From JAVJRN01 sp040218415 (lineage in GTDB: Bacteria; Bacteroidota; Bacteroidia; Cytophagales; Cyclobacteriaceae), in assembly GCA_040218415.1 (NCBI GenBank), contig JAVJRN010000019.1, positions 1 through 64,000 of the forward strand: a stretch of 64,000 nt of DNA, written 5' to 3'. The position numbers and the translations under genes were made by a program. Each line of letters begins with the position of its first letter. The stretch's first letter is position 1. The notes under the pieces are model-generated. The model saw only the letters and a program-made list of their open reading frames with translations. It was not told the origin of the DNA and did not search any database. Shown one piece after another: positions 53,640 through 61,986 of this stretch.

Positions 53640-55426
53640 TGAGTATTACTCAAAACATATTAACAAAAGTATCGGCAGGATTAAGTTCACTTTACGCCAT
53701 CGATCTTGATGCCGAGCAATTATCGTTGCAACCCACCAGGAAGGAATTTGATGGTTCTTACACGCTGGTGGTATTTCCATTTTTAAAAGCGTCAAAGAAA
53801 GGACCTGAGCAAACAGGCGCGGATATTGGTGAATATTTGAAGATTCACTGTGAAGAAATAGCTGGTTATAACGTAGTTAAAGGATTTTTAAATCTTGAGA
53901 TCGACCAGCGAGTATGGATTGATTTATTGCATCAAGAATTGGCCACTGACAGTTTTGGTCATTTTCCCTCGAATGGTCAAAAAGTAATGGTTGAGTTCTC
54001 TTCACCCAATACCAATAAGCCGCTCCACTTAGGGCATTTGAGAAATAACTTTTTAGGTGATTCAGTGTCGAGAATTTTGGCAGCCTCTGGCTATGAGGTA
54101 AATAAAGTGAACCTGGTCAATGATCGAGGTATTCATATATGTAAGTCCATGCTTGCCTATCAGAAGTTTGGCGAGCACGAAACACCAGAATCTGCAGGAA
54201 TAAAAGGAGATCACTTGATCGGCAAATACTATGTGAAATTCGACCAAGAATACAAAGCAGAAATAGCAGTATTGGTGCAAGATGGGGTAGCTCCTGAAAA
54301 AGCAAAAAAGGAAGCTCCGCTGATTCTTGAGGCACAGCAAATGCTTAAGAAGTGGGAAGACGGTGACGAAGAAGTCGTTTCTCTTTGGAAAAAAATGAAT
54401 GGTTGGGTTTATGATGGTTTTAATCAATCATACGAGACCATGGGAGTGAGTTTTGATAAAGTATATTATGAGTCAAATACTTATTTACTTGGTAAGGATA
54501 TCATAGATGAAGGGCTAGAAAAAAACGTTTTCTTTAAGAAAGACGACCATTCGGTTTGGATAGATTTAACCTCTGAAAAACTAGACGAAAAGCTCGTTTT
54601 ACGCGGAGACGGAACATCGGTTTATATTACGCAAGACATGGGTACTTGCGACCATAAGTATGAAGATTTTGCTTTTGATAAGTCAGTGTATGTGGTGGGC
54701 AATGAGCAGGATTATCATTTCAAAGTGTTGTTCAAAATCATGTTGAAAATGGGACGACCGTATGCCGAAGGGTTGTATCATTTGTCCTACGGTATGGTTG
54801 ACCTTCCTTCCGGAAAAATGAAGTCTCGAGAAGGTACAGTGGTGGATGCTGATGATTTGATGCAAGAAATGTTTGATACCGCAGAGAAACAGACACGCGA
54901 GCTTGGGAAAATTGATGGACTCTCGGATGACGAGGCAAAATCGCTCTACAAAACGCTTGGTTTGGGAGCATTGAAGTATTTTTTATTGAAGGTTGACCCC
55001 AAGAAAAGGATGCTTTTCGATCCTGCCGAGTCGATCGAATTTCAGGGTAATACAGGCCCGTTTGTGCAATATACTTACGCTAGAATTTCAGCGATTTTGA
55101 GAAGGGCAAACGCACTAGAAGTGCAAGCCTTTTTTGATTCAAACTCGATCAAAGAACTACACGGGCGAGAATCAGAAGTTATTCAAAAATTAAACGACTT
55201 TCCTTCGGCAGTGCAAAGCGCCGCGAAGGACTATGCGCCATACATTATTGTTCAATACGTTTACGATTTGGCTAAATTGTACAATAGTTTTTATCAAGAT
55301 GTCCAGATTTTTGGTGCTGAAAATGAGGATATCACGGCAATGAGAGTGACCATGTCAAAAGTTGTCGCGAAAACCATAAAGAAATGTATGGGCTTGTTGG
55401 GAATTGACGTTCCTGAAAGAATGTAA
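53639..55426 (+). CDS. argS: Arginyl-tRNA synthetase
   Basis: A 595-residue class I synthetase that charges tRNA-Arg. The class signature is FSSPNTNKPLHLGHLRNNFLGD (the HIGH-like HLGH). The KMSKS-like site is KMKSREGTV. The N-terminal Add-1 tRNA recognition domain and the C-terminal DALR anticodon-binding domain (FQGNTGPFVQYTYARISAIL onward) are present, and the length is typical. The start codon overlaps the ctlX stop in TAATG. Coupling to arginine-degrading enzymes could link charging with arginine supply. Confidence 0.96.
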   Translation: MSITQNILTKVSAGLSSLYAIDLDAEQLSLQPTRKEFDGSYTLVVFPFLKASKKGPEQTGADIGEYLKIHCEEIAGYNVVKGFLNLEIDQRVWIDLLHQELATDSFGHFPSNGQKVMVEFSSPNTNKPLHLGHLRNNFLGDSVSRILAASGYEVNKVNLVNDRGIHICKSMLAYQKFGEHETPESAGIKGDHLIGKYYVKFDQEYKAEIAVLVQDGVAPEKAKKEAPLILEAQQMLKKWEDGDEEVVSLWKKMNGWVYDGFNQSYETMGVSFDKVYYESNTYLLGKDIIDEGLEKNVFFKKDDHSVWIDLTSEKLDEKLVLRGDGTSVYITQDMGTCDHKYEDFAFDKSVYVVGNEQDYHFKVLFKIMLKMGRPYAEGLYHLSYGMVDLPSGKMKSREGTVVDADDLMQEMFDTAEKQTRELGKIDGLSDDEAKSLYKTLGLGALKYFLLKVDPKKRMLFDPAESIEFQGNTGPFVQYTYARISAILRRANALEVQAFFDSNSIKELHGRESEVIQKLNDFPSAVQSAAKDYAPYIIVQYVYDLAKLYNSFYQDVQIFGAENEDITAMRVTMSKVVAKTIKKCMGLLGIDVPERM

Positions 55427-55429
55427 GTG

Positions 55430-56338
55430 ATGGATCAGCACAGCTTCAAAGCTTGGATGCAAGCCTTTAGACTAAGAACCTTGCCACTGGCATTCTCATC
55501 AATCATTCTTGGAGGTTTACTTGCTTATTCCGCAGGTAATTTCAGTTGGTTGATATTTGGTATGACATTACTTACCACCTTATTTCTTCAAGTACTCTCT
55601 AACCTGGCCAATGATTATGGAGATGCCCAATCAGGCGTGGATAGCGTAAAACGAGAGGGTCCTTCACGTACAGTTCAAAAGGGGCTTATCACTATGACTC
55701 AAATGAAAGTAGCTTTGATTATTTTCAGTCTACTTTCCTTACTGTCTGGCGTTGCTCTTATTTGGTTAAGCTTCCAAGATGATTTCTTTTTAGCGCTTGT
55801 GTTTCTTATTCTAGGTGTGGCGGCTATTTGGGCGGCCATTAGTTACACCGTAGGAAAGACACCTTACGGCTATGCAGGCTTTGGAGATATTTTTGTTTTG
55901 TTATTTTTTGGGTTAGTTGGGGTTATTGGAAGCGCATTTTCACATATGCGCACCATTGAAATCAGCATGTTTTTGCCTGCAACTTCTTGTGGGCTCTTGG
56001 CTGTAGGCGTGCTCAATGTTAACAACATTCGAGATATAAAATCGGATCGTGAAAGTGGCAAGCGCAGCATCCCAGTGAGAATTGGTAGAGCAAACGCTGT
56101 AAAATACCATGGCGCGCTTTTGGGGCTAAGTTTTATTCTAGCCTGCATTTATAATTTGCTTAATCCTAGTAGTTATTTTCAATGGATCTTTCTTTTGGTT
56201 ACGCCGATGTGGTACATGAATTTTAAAGCGGTAAAGACCAAGTTGAATGCGAAAGAATTAGACCCTTATTTAAAACAGTTGGCCATTAGTACTTTACTTT
56301 TTGCTTTGGCTTTTGGCTTTGGGCAGCTTTCCTTCTAA
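55430..56338 (+). CDS. menA: 1,4-dihydroxy-2-naphthoate polyprenyltransferase
   Basis: A 302-residue UbiA-family membrane prenyltransferase for menaquinone synthesis. The first aspartate motif is NLANDYGDAQSGVD and the second DIKSDRESGKRSIPVRIGR. About nine membrane helices are apparent, starting with RLRTLPLAFSSIILGGLLA. Start is the ATG at 55430; a GTG directly before it is possible. It follows argS by 3 bases and is likely cotranscribed. Confidence 0.93.
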   Translation: MDQHSFKAWMQAFRLRTLPLAFSSIILGGLLAYSAGNFSWLIFGMTLLTTLFLQVLSNLANDYGDAQSGVDSVKREGPSRTVQKGLITMTQMKVALIIFSLLSLLSGVALIWLSFQDDFFLALVFLILGVAAIWAAISYTVGKTPYGYAGFGDIFVLLFFGLVGVIGSAFSHMRTIEISMFLPATSCGLLAVGVLNVNNIRDIKSDRESGKRSIPVRIGRANAVKYHGALLGLSFILACIYNLLNPSSYFQWIFLLVTPMWYMNFKAVKTKLNAKELDPYLKQLAISTLLFALAFGFGQLSF

Positions 56339-56463
56339 AGAGTCAAGAATTGTTACGTCAACCAAAAATTCATTTCGTTGTTTTATATCATATAAATGCT
56401 TTTAGGCATTATATATTTTCTTAACTTAGAATTATACCTGTTTCAACGAAGACTAAATAAAAA

Positions 56464-57315
56464 ATGGAAAAAATATTAGTACCCTACGATTTCTCAGAGA
56501 TAGCAAGCCACGCCTTGAAATTTGCGGTCGACTTATGTAGAAAAAATGCTAGTTGTGGTGTGACGGTGATCAATGTCATCGAACAACCAACTCCTGATAC
56601 GATCAAAACGATGGGCGTATACGATTACGACCCGATGGAGAATATTTACATGAGTAAATTGATTCAATCTATCAAAGGGAAGATGGAGAATTTAATGCAA
56701 ACTGCTGAATTCAAAGATATTAAACTTGAATATAAGATTGTTTTGGGAAATCCTTTCAATGAAATTTCTGAGGAAATCAAGACGCAAGGAATTGAACTTG
56801 TAGTGATGGGTACGTCAGGTGCCACAGGAGCAGAAGAATTTTTTGTAGGATCAAATGCGGAGCGAATGGTTCGCTATTCTAAATGTCCTGTTATTACTGT
56901 TGCAAAACCTTATGATGTAGATAAGGTGAATAAAATTGTTTTTGCTTCTAACTTTTCAGATGCCTCTGGATCATTTGTGAATCATGTCAAAAACCTGCAG
57001 GATGCATTTGATGCGAAGCTTTACATTGTAAAAATCAACACGCCTTCAAGTTTTACGACCACAAGACACGATACAGAGGTGTTCAAAACATTTGCTGAGG
57101 AGCATCAGCTTACCAATTATGAATTTCAGAGCTATAACTTCAACAATGAAGAAGATGGCATTATCGCCTATGCTGAAGATATCGAAGCTGATATGATCGC
57201 TTTAGGAACACGCCAAAGAAAAGGAATAGGTCATTTCTTTTCTGGAAGTATTGCGGAAGACATTGTGAACCACGCCAAAGTTCCAGTTTGGACTTTTGGT
57301 CTTGATGTGAAGTAA
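56464..57315 (+). CDS. Universal stress protein with two Usp domains
   Basis: A 283-residue tandem UspA protein. Domain 1 (about 1-145) has KILVPYDFSEIASHALKFAV and the ATP-binding motif VVMGTSGATGAEEFFVGSNAE followed by CPVITV. Domain 2 (about 150-283) has KIVFASNFSDASGSF and IALGTRQRKGIGHFFSGSIAE with VPVWTF. Tandem Usp proteins are common in Bacteroidota. It is monocistronic, with its own terminator. The exact stress it answers cannot be read from sequence. Confidence 0.93.
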   Translation: MEKILVPYDFSEIASHALKFAVDLCRKNASCGVTVINVIEQPTPDTIKTMGVYDYDPMENIYMSKLIQSIKGKMENLMQTAEFKDIKLEYKIVLGNPFNEISEEIKTQGIELVVMGTSGATGAEEFFVGSNAERMVRYSKCPVITVAKPYDVDKVNKIVFASNFSDASGSFVNHVKNLQDAFDAKLYIVKINTPSSFTTTRHDTEVFKTFAEEHQLTNYEFQSYNFNNEEDGIIAYAEDIEADMIALGTRQRKGIGHFFSGSIAEDIVNHAKVPVWTFGLDVK

Positions 57316-57341
57316 TTTTGTCTTAACTGAGGAATACATAG

Positions 57342-57370
57342 AGCGGATTTTTTGAAATCCGCTTTTTTTG
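57342..57370 (+). terminator. Intrinsic terminator of the universal stress gene
   Basis: AGCGGATTT (57342-57350) pairs perfectly with AAATCCGCT (57355-57363) across a 4-base loop, followed by a run of T residues. It lies 27 bases after the stop of the Usp gene and separates it from the his operon. Confidence 0.92.
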
Positions 57371-57462
57371 TTTTTAAAGTCTTATTGGTCTGCAAGAATT
57401 GAGATTGTAAAAGAGCATCAACAACGTTTAAGATATTTTACTTTTTAATGACCCTAAATCCC

Positions 57463-57492
57463 TTGTATTTTTCAAATGTGACTTTACATTTG
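57463..57492 (+). promoter_or_regulatory. his operon promoter, consensus Bacteroidota type
   Basis: TTG (57463-57465), a 19-base spacer and TACATTTG (57485-57492) match the Bacteroidota -33/-7 promoter (TTG-N19-TAnnTTTG) exactly. The expected transcription start falls about 5-8 bases later, essentially at the ATG of the leader peptide (57498). Confidence 0.65.
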
Positions 57493-57497
57493 CCCCA

Positions 57498-57545
57498 ATG
57501 AAAAAGACGCAACTACACCTTCATCACTTCCATCATTGTGGTTAA
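57498..57545 (+). CDS. hisL: Histidine-rich his operon leader peptide
   Basis: A 15-codon open frame, MKKTQLHLHHFHHCG, with five His codons among seven positions, ends at TAA 57543-57545, 65 bases before hisG. Such a His-rich short frame directly upstream of hisG is the hallmark of a transcription attenuator that senses charged tRNA-His. The stop overlaps an imperfect hairpin (GGTTA 57539-57543 with TAACC 57550-57554, extended by TTG/CAA). A T6 run follows at 57570-57575, and the AAAAAGACG at the leader start could pair with CGTCTTTTT there. Promoter position suggests a leaderless leader. Confidence 0.75.
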   Translation: MKKTQLHLHHFHHCG

Positions 57546-57610
57546 TCTAATAACCCGCAAATAATCCGTCTTTTTTCAAACCATATCAATCAATTTCTTA
57601 TTTTCATTTT

Positions 57611-58468
57611 ATGACTAACCTTAAAGTTGCTGTTCAAAAATCTGGCAGGCTTAGCGAAGACTCTTTAAAGCTTTTTAAAGAATGTGGTATCAAGTTTAAT
57701 AATGGTGCGAAAAAGTTAAAAGCTCATTCGAGCAACTTCCCAATAGAGTTTCTCTTTCTTAGAGATGATGATATTCCCGGCTATGTCGAAGATGGTATCG
57801 CTGATTTGGGAATCATAGGGGAGAACGTTCATTTAGAAAAAGAGAAATCAGCCGATGTTATAAAGAAACTTGGTTTTTCTAAATGTCGATTGTCATTGGC
57901 TGTTCCAAGAGAATTGAACTATACTGGATTAGCATATTTCGAGGGCAAGTCGTTAGCGACCTCTTACCCCGTCATACTTGGTAACTATTTGAAGGAAAAT
58001 GGCATTACCTCAGATATCCATGAAATCAGTGGTTCTGTAGAAATTGCTCCAGGAATTGGTTTGGCCGAAGGTATTTGTGATATTGTAAGCTCTGGGTCCA
58101 CCTTGCTGAGCAATGGTCTCAAAGAAGTAGAAACGGTGATGAAGTCGGAAGCGGTATTAATCTCTTCCAAAACCCTGACGGATGAAAAAAAGTCACTTGT
58201 TGATCAGCTTCTTTTTAGAATAGATGCTGTACTCGAAGGAAGAAACAACAAGTACGTTTTGCTCAATGCACCAAAAGATTCACTAGATCAAATTATTGAA
58301 TTACTTCCAGGCATGAGAAGTCCGACGGTACTTCCATTGGCCGAAGAGGGTTGGTGTAGCGTTCATTCCGTAATCAATGAAGACTACTTTTGGGAAAGTA
58401 TAGAAAAACTAAGAAAAGCAGGTGCACAAGGAATTCTGGTAGTACCCATTGAAAAAATGATAAACTAA
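57611..58468 (+). CDS. hisG: ATP phosphoribosyltransferase, long form
   Basis: A 285-residue HisG that starts histidine synthesis by joining ATP and PRPP. It begins LKVAVQKSGRLSEDSLKLF, has DIPGYVEDGIADLGIIGENV, and the PRPP loop EGICDIVSSGSTLLSNGL. The length and the C-terminal part (about 215-285, with MRSPTVLPLAEEGWCSVHSV) indicate the long form with the ACT-like histidine feedback domain; no HisZ is needed. It is first in the hisGDCB operon, under the His leader. Confidence 0.95.
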   Translation: MTNLKVAVQKSGRLSEDSLKLFKECGIKFNNGAKKLKAHSSNFPIEFLFLRDDDIPGYVEDGIADLGIIGENVHLEKEKSADVIKKLGFSKCRLSLAVPRELNYTGLAYFEGKSLATSYPVILGNYLKENGITSDIHEISGSVEIAPGIGLAEGICDIVSSGSTLLSNGLKEVETVMKSEAVLISSKTLTDEKKSLVDQLLFRIDAVLEGRNNKYVLLNAPKDSLDQIIELLPGMRSPTVLPLAEEGWCSVHSVINEDYFWESIEKLRKAGAQGILVVPIEKMIN

Positions 58469-58469
58469 A

Positions 58470-59825
58470 ATGATTCAGATATTTTCAAAACCTGATCAGC
58501 AAACCATTGACAAAGCACTTCAGCGACCAGTCTTTGATCAATTGAAACTGACAAAGATTGTTAGACCGATCATTGACAAGGTCAAACGTGGAGGAGATAA
58601 GGCACTCAGAGATTTGGCGTTGGAGTATGATCATGTTGAGCTAAAAAATATCTGGATAACAGAAGAGGAAATAAAGCACGCGATCAAGAATGTCGACGAA
58701 GGTCTCAAGGAAGCAATAAAAACTGCATACAGCAATATTTATCGATTTCATGAAGCTCAAAAGCAAAAAGATTTGGTGATGGAAGTCATGCCAGGTGTTA
58801 TTTGCAGTCGCCGTTCAGTGGCCATTCAAAAAGTAGGTTTATATATACCTGGAGGAACAGCTCCTTTATTTTCAACCGTACTAATGTTGGCCATTCCAGC
58901 TCAAATAGCAGGTTGTAAGGACATCATCATTTCTTCTCCTACTAACAGATTAGGGGAAATAAATCCTGCGGTACTTTATGCAGCACATCTCACAGGCGTT
59001 AAAAAGATTCTGAAAATTGGTGGAGCCCAGGCCATTGCTGCAATGGCTTATGGAACGGAAACTGTGCCTAAGGTGGATAAAATCTTTGGGCCAGGAAATC
59101 AATATGTAACTGCCGCCAAGCAAATGGCTTCACAAGATGCTGTAGCCATAGATATGCCTGCTGGTCCATCTGAGGTTTTGGTGTATGTAGACAAACATGC
59201 CAATCCTGCCTTTGCTGCGTCAGACTTACTTTCTCAAGCCGAGCATGGTGTAGATAGTCAGGTAATATTGATAAGCAGAAGTAAGAAAAACGCGGAAAGA
59301 ATCAATGAAGAAGTAACACGCCAGTTGGAGCTGTTACCACGGAAAGATATCGCAAAAGAGGCATTATCGAAAAGTGCTATTCTTGTGATTAAGGATCACG
59401 AGCAAGCGATAAATATCATCAATCAATACGGTCCTGAGCATTTGATTATTAACACAGCAGATGCAGAGGAGGTAGCAGAACGGATCGTCAATGCAGGGTC
59501 AGTTTTCGTAGGTCAATACACCCCAGAATCTGCGGGAGATTACGCTTCAGGAACGAACCATACACTCCCAACAAATGGATGGGCCAATTCCTACAGTGGA
59601 GTTTCTCTGGATAGTTATTTGAAGAAAATAACGTATCAAAAAATTTCTGCCAAAGGCTTGGAACTGTTAGGCCCTAGTGTAGAAAAAATGGCTGCCGCCG
59701 AACATCTGGAAGCACATAAAAATGCGGTTACTTTGAGACTTAAGGATATAGAAGAAAATGGAAATAGAGAAGCTGATAAGACCCCACTTGAAGGGTCTTC
59801 AAGCCTATTCGTCAGCAAGGGATGA
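58470..59825 (+). CDS. hisD: Histidinol dehydrogenase
   Basis: A 451-residue zinc enzyme catalysing the last two oxidations to histidine. Landmarks are GLYIPGGTAPLFSTVLMLAIP, KIGGAQAIAAMAYGTETVPKVDKIFGPGNQYV (quoted as GGAQAIAAMAYGTETVPKVD), DMPAGPSEVLV, DLLSQAEHG with the zinc histidine, and GPEHLIIN. The gene starts 1 base after hisG. Its last 22 or so codons, after HKNAVTLRLKDIEENG, run through the start of hisC in another frame (68-base overlap), giving a tail not usual in the family. Confidence 0.95.
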   Translation: MIQIFSKPDQQTIDKALQRPVFDQLKLTKIVRPIIDKVKRGGDKALRDLALEYDHVELKNIWITEEEIKHAIKNVDEGLKEAIKTAYSNIYRFHEAQKQKDLVMEVMPGVICSRRSVAIQKVGLYIPGGTAPLFSTVLMLAIPAQIAGCKDIIISSPTNRLGEINPAVLYAAHLTGVKKILKIGGAQAIAAMAYGTETVPKVDKIFGPGNQYVTAAKQMASQDAVAIDMPAGPSEVLVYVDKHANPAFAASDLLSQAEHGVDSQVILISRSKKNAERINEEVTRQLELLPRKDIAKEALSKSAILVIKDHEQAINIINQYGPEHLIINTADAEEVAERIVNAGSVFVGQYTPESAGDYASGTNHTLPTNGWANSYSGVSLDSYLKKITYQKISAKGLELLGPSVEKMAAAEHLEAHKNAVTLRLKDIEENGNREADKTPLEGSSSLFVSKG

Positions 59826-60804
59826 GTTTACTGGTTCAGCATCGGTTTTTCTCGACGCTAATGAAAATTCCTTTGGCTCCACAGCAGAGGGAGCGTATCA
59901 TCGTTATCCAGATCCACACCATCAACAATTAAGGTCAAAATGGTCGGAATTAAAAGGAGTTCCTGTTGATCAGATCTTTTTTGGAAATGGCAGTGATGAG
60001 CCCATCGATTTGCTTATGCGGCTTTTCTGTGAACCGAGAAAGGACAATATCGTCATTATGCCACCAACGTATGGGATGTATGGTGTAAGCGCAGCGATCA
60101 ATAATGTAGAAGTGGTCAAAGCGCCTCTAACAACTGACTTCCAAATTGACTTGGCTTCAACAAAAAAAGCTTGGAATAATCACTCCAAGTTATTGTTTAT
60201 ATGCTCGCCTAATAATCCAAGTGGAAATATTTTAGATAAAGGTGCTATTGAAACGCTCATAAACGACTTTCCAGGAATTGTCATTGTGGATGAAGCCTAC
60301 ACTGACTTTGCCGAGGAGGAAAGTTGGTCAAAAAGGCTCGCTGATTTTGAAAACCTTGTGGTACTACAAACTTTGAGTAAAGCGTGGGGAATGGCTGCAA
60401 TTAGAGTCGGTGCAGCTATGGCATCACCTTATATCGTTGCGATGCTAGAAAAAATAAAACCGCCTTACAACATCAGCTTACCAAATCAAGGGCTCGCCCT
60501 CAATGCCCTTAACAATGCCTCAGAGCAAGTTCAAGTTGTTGCAAAACTTAATGAACAAAGAGTATTTTTAGCCAATGAGCTACTAGAGCTGGATATCGTT
60601 TTGAAAGTTTTCCCCTCTGATGCTAATTTTCTATTAGTAAAATTCGGAGAAGCAAGGAAGCTATACCATTACCTAACAAATCATGGTGTAATCGTAAGGG
60701 ATCGTAGTACTCAGTTGCATTGCGAAGGTTGCCTGAGATTAACAGTTGGAACCAATGAAGAAAACCTTCAACTTATTGAATTGATTGCCAAATATCAATC
60801 CTGA
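59758..60804 (+). CDS. hisC: Histidinol-phosphate aminotransferase
   Basis: A 348-residue PLP aminotransferase. The start at 59758 yields IEKLIRPHLKGLQAYSSARDEF, the typical HisC N-terminus, followed by VFLDANENSFG, FGNGSDEPIDLLMR, CSPNNPSGN, IVVDEAYTDFA and the PLP-lysine motif LQTLSKAWGMAAIRVG. The C-terminal CLRLTVGTNEENLQLI holds the substrate-binding arginine. It overlaps hisD by 68 bases, unusually long, but the conserved start supports it. Confidence 0.95.
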   Translation: MEIEKLIRPHLKGLQAYSSARDEFTGSASVFLDANENSFGSTAEGAYHRYPDPHHQQLRSKWSELKGVPVDQIFFGNGSDEPIDLLMRLFCEPRKDNIVIMPPTYGMYGVSAAINNVEVVKAPLTTDFQIDLASTKKAWNNHSKLLFICSPNNPSGNILDKGAIETLINDFPGIVIVDEAYTDFAEEESWSKRLADFENLVVLQTLSKAWGMAAIRVGAAMASPYIVAMLEKIKPPYNISLPNQGLALNALNNASEQVQVVAKLNEQRVFLANELLELDIVLKVFPSDANFLLVKFGEARKLYHYLTNHGVIVRDRSTQLHCEGCLRLTVGTNEENLQLIELIAKYQS

Positions 60805-60823
60805 TTTTTAAAGACAAGTTCAA

Positions 60824-61921
60824 ATGAAACCAATACTTTTTATAGATAGAGACGGTACGATCATCTCAGAAACAGAAGACGAAAAAATTGAGAAGATTGA
60901 GAAGTTAGTCTTTTTACCAGAGGTGCTCTATTATCTGCGAAAAATAGCACAAGAAGGTGATTTTTACTTGGCAATGGTAAGCAACCAAGACGGTCTCGGC
61001 ACACCTGACTTTCCAGATGAAGAGTTTTATCCAGTGCATGAATTTATCCTTAGAACACTGGAAAGTGAGGGCATCCATTTCGATGCGCTTCATATTGATG
61101 AGCATTGGGAAAAAGATAATCATCCTAACAGAAAACCAGGAATTGGTATGTTAACGGGTTACTTGAACAACAAAGACTTTGATATTGAAAATTCTTATGT
61201 TCTTGGCGACCGTTTGACAGATGTTCAGCTAGCTAAAAATCTTGGCTGCAAAGCCATCCATATTTGGGATGAAAAAGTCTCTGATTCGGCATTAACGACG
61301 ACTTCTTGGAAGGAAATTTATGAGTTTTTAATCCTAAAACCTCGTACAGCTACAATCAGTCGTGTAACCAAAGAAACTGCTATCGATATCACGTTGAATC
61401 TCGATGGTCACGGAGTATCAAACATCAATACGGGACTTGGTTTTTTTGATCATATGCTTGATCAACTTTCCAAACATGGTGGTGTTGATTTGAATATTCA
61501 GGTAAAAGGAGACTTACATATCGATGAGCATCATACCATTGAAGACACTGCATTGGCACTTGGAGAAGCATTCCTGGAAGCGCTGGGGAATAAAAAAGGG
61601 ATTACTCGTTATGGTTTTCTGCTTCCAATGGATGATATATTGGCTCAGGTAGCGATTGACTTTGGGGGACGGCCATGGTTGGTATGGGAAGCGGATTTTA
61701 AGCGCGAAAAAATAGGAGAGATGCCCACAGAGATGTTTATGCATTTTTTCAAGTCTTTCTCTGATACCTCCAAATGTAACCTCAATATCAAAGCAGAAGG
61801 AGGAAATGAACATCACAAGATCGAGGCGATATTTAAAGCCTTTGCTAAATCTATAAAGATGGCGATTTCAAGAGATTTGAACGCGATGGGAGAGTTGCCA
61901 AGTACCAAGGGCGTTTTATAG
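60824..61921 (+). CDS. hisB: Bifunctional histidinol-phosphatase / imidazoleglycerol-phosphate dehydratase
   Basis: A 365-residue fusion. Residues 1-165 are a HAD-type histidinol-phosphatase (FIDRDGTIISE, MVSNQDGLGT, YVLGDRLTDVQLAKNLG). Residues about 172-365 are the dehydratase with LDGHGVSNINTGLGFFDHML, DLHIDEHHTIEDTALALGEA and the final GNEHHKIEAIFKAFAKSI, which bind two metals. The zinc loop cysteines of the enterobacterial phosphatase are missing (HIDEHWEKDNHPNRKPG has none). It is the last his gene here; hisH, A, F and I/E are elsewhere. Confidence 0.95.
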   Translation: MKPILFIDRDGTIISETEDEKIEKIEKLVFLPEVLYYLRKIAQEGDFYLAMVSNQDGLGTPDFPDEEFYPVHEFILRTLESEGIHFDALHIDEHWEKDNHPNRKPGIGMLTGYLNNKDFDIENSYVLGDRLTDVQLAKNLGCKAIHIWDEKVSDSALTTTSWKEIYEFLILKPRTATISRVTKETAIDITLNLDGHGVSNINTGLGFFDHMLDQLSKHGGVDLNIQVKGDLHIDEHHTIEDTALALGEAFLEALGNKKGITRYGFLLPMDDILAQVAIDFGGRPWLVWEADFKREKIGEMPTEMFMHFFKSFSDTSKCNLNIKAEGGNEHHKIEAIFKAFAKSIKMAISRDLNAMGELPSTKGVL

Positions 61922-61974
61922 ATAAAAAAGGCAATTGACGTTAGTAAAGTAAAAGCTTACTTTACTAACGTCAA
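61922..61974 (-). terminator. Perfect 18-bp inverted repeat between hisB and the membrane protein gene
   Basis: An 18-base arm (61935-61952, beginning TTGACGTTAG) pairs perfectly with 61957-61974 over an AAGC loop. On the minus strand it is followed by TTGCCTTTTTT, so it fits a terminator for the minus-strand gene ending at 61987. It may also serve the convergent his operon, though a plus-strand T-tract is lacking. Confidence 0.85.
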
Positions 61975-61986
61975 GTCAGCAAAATG

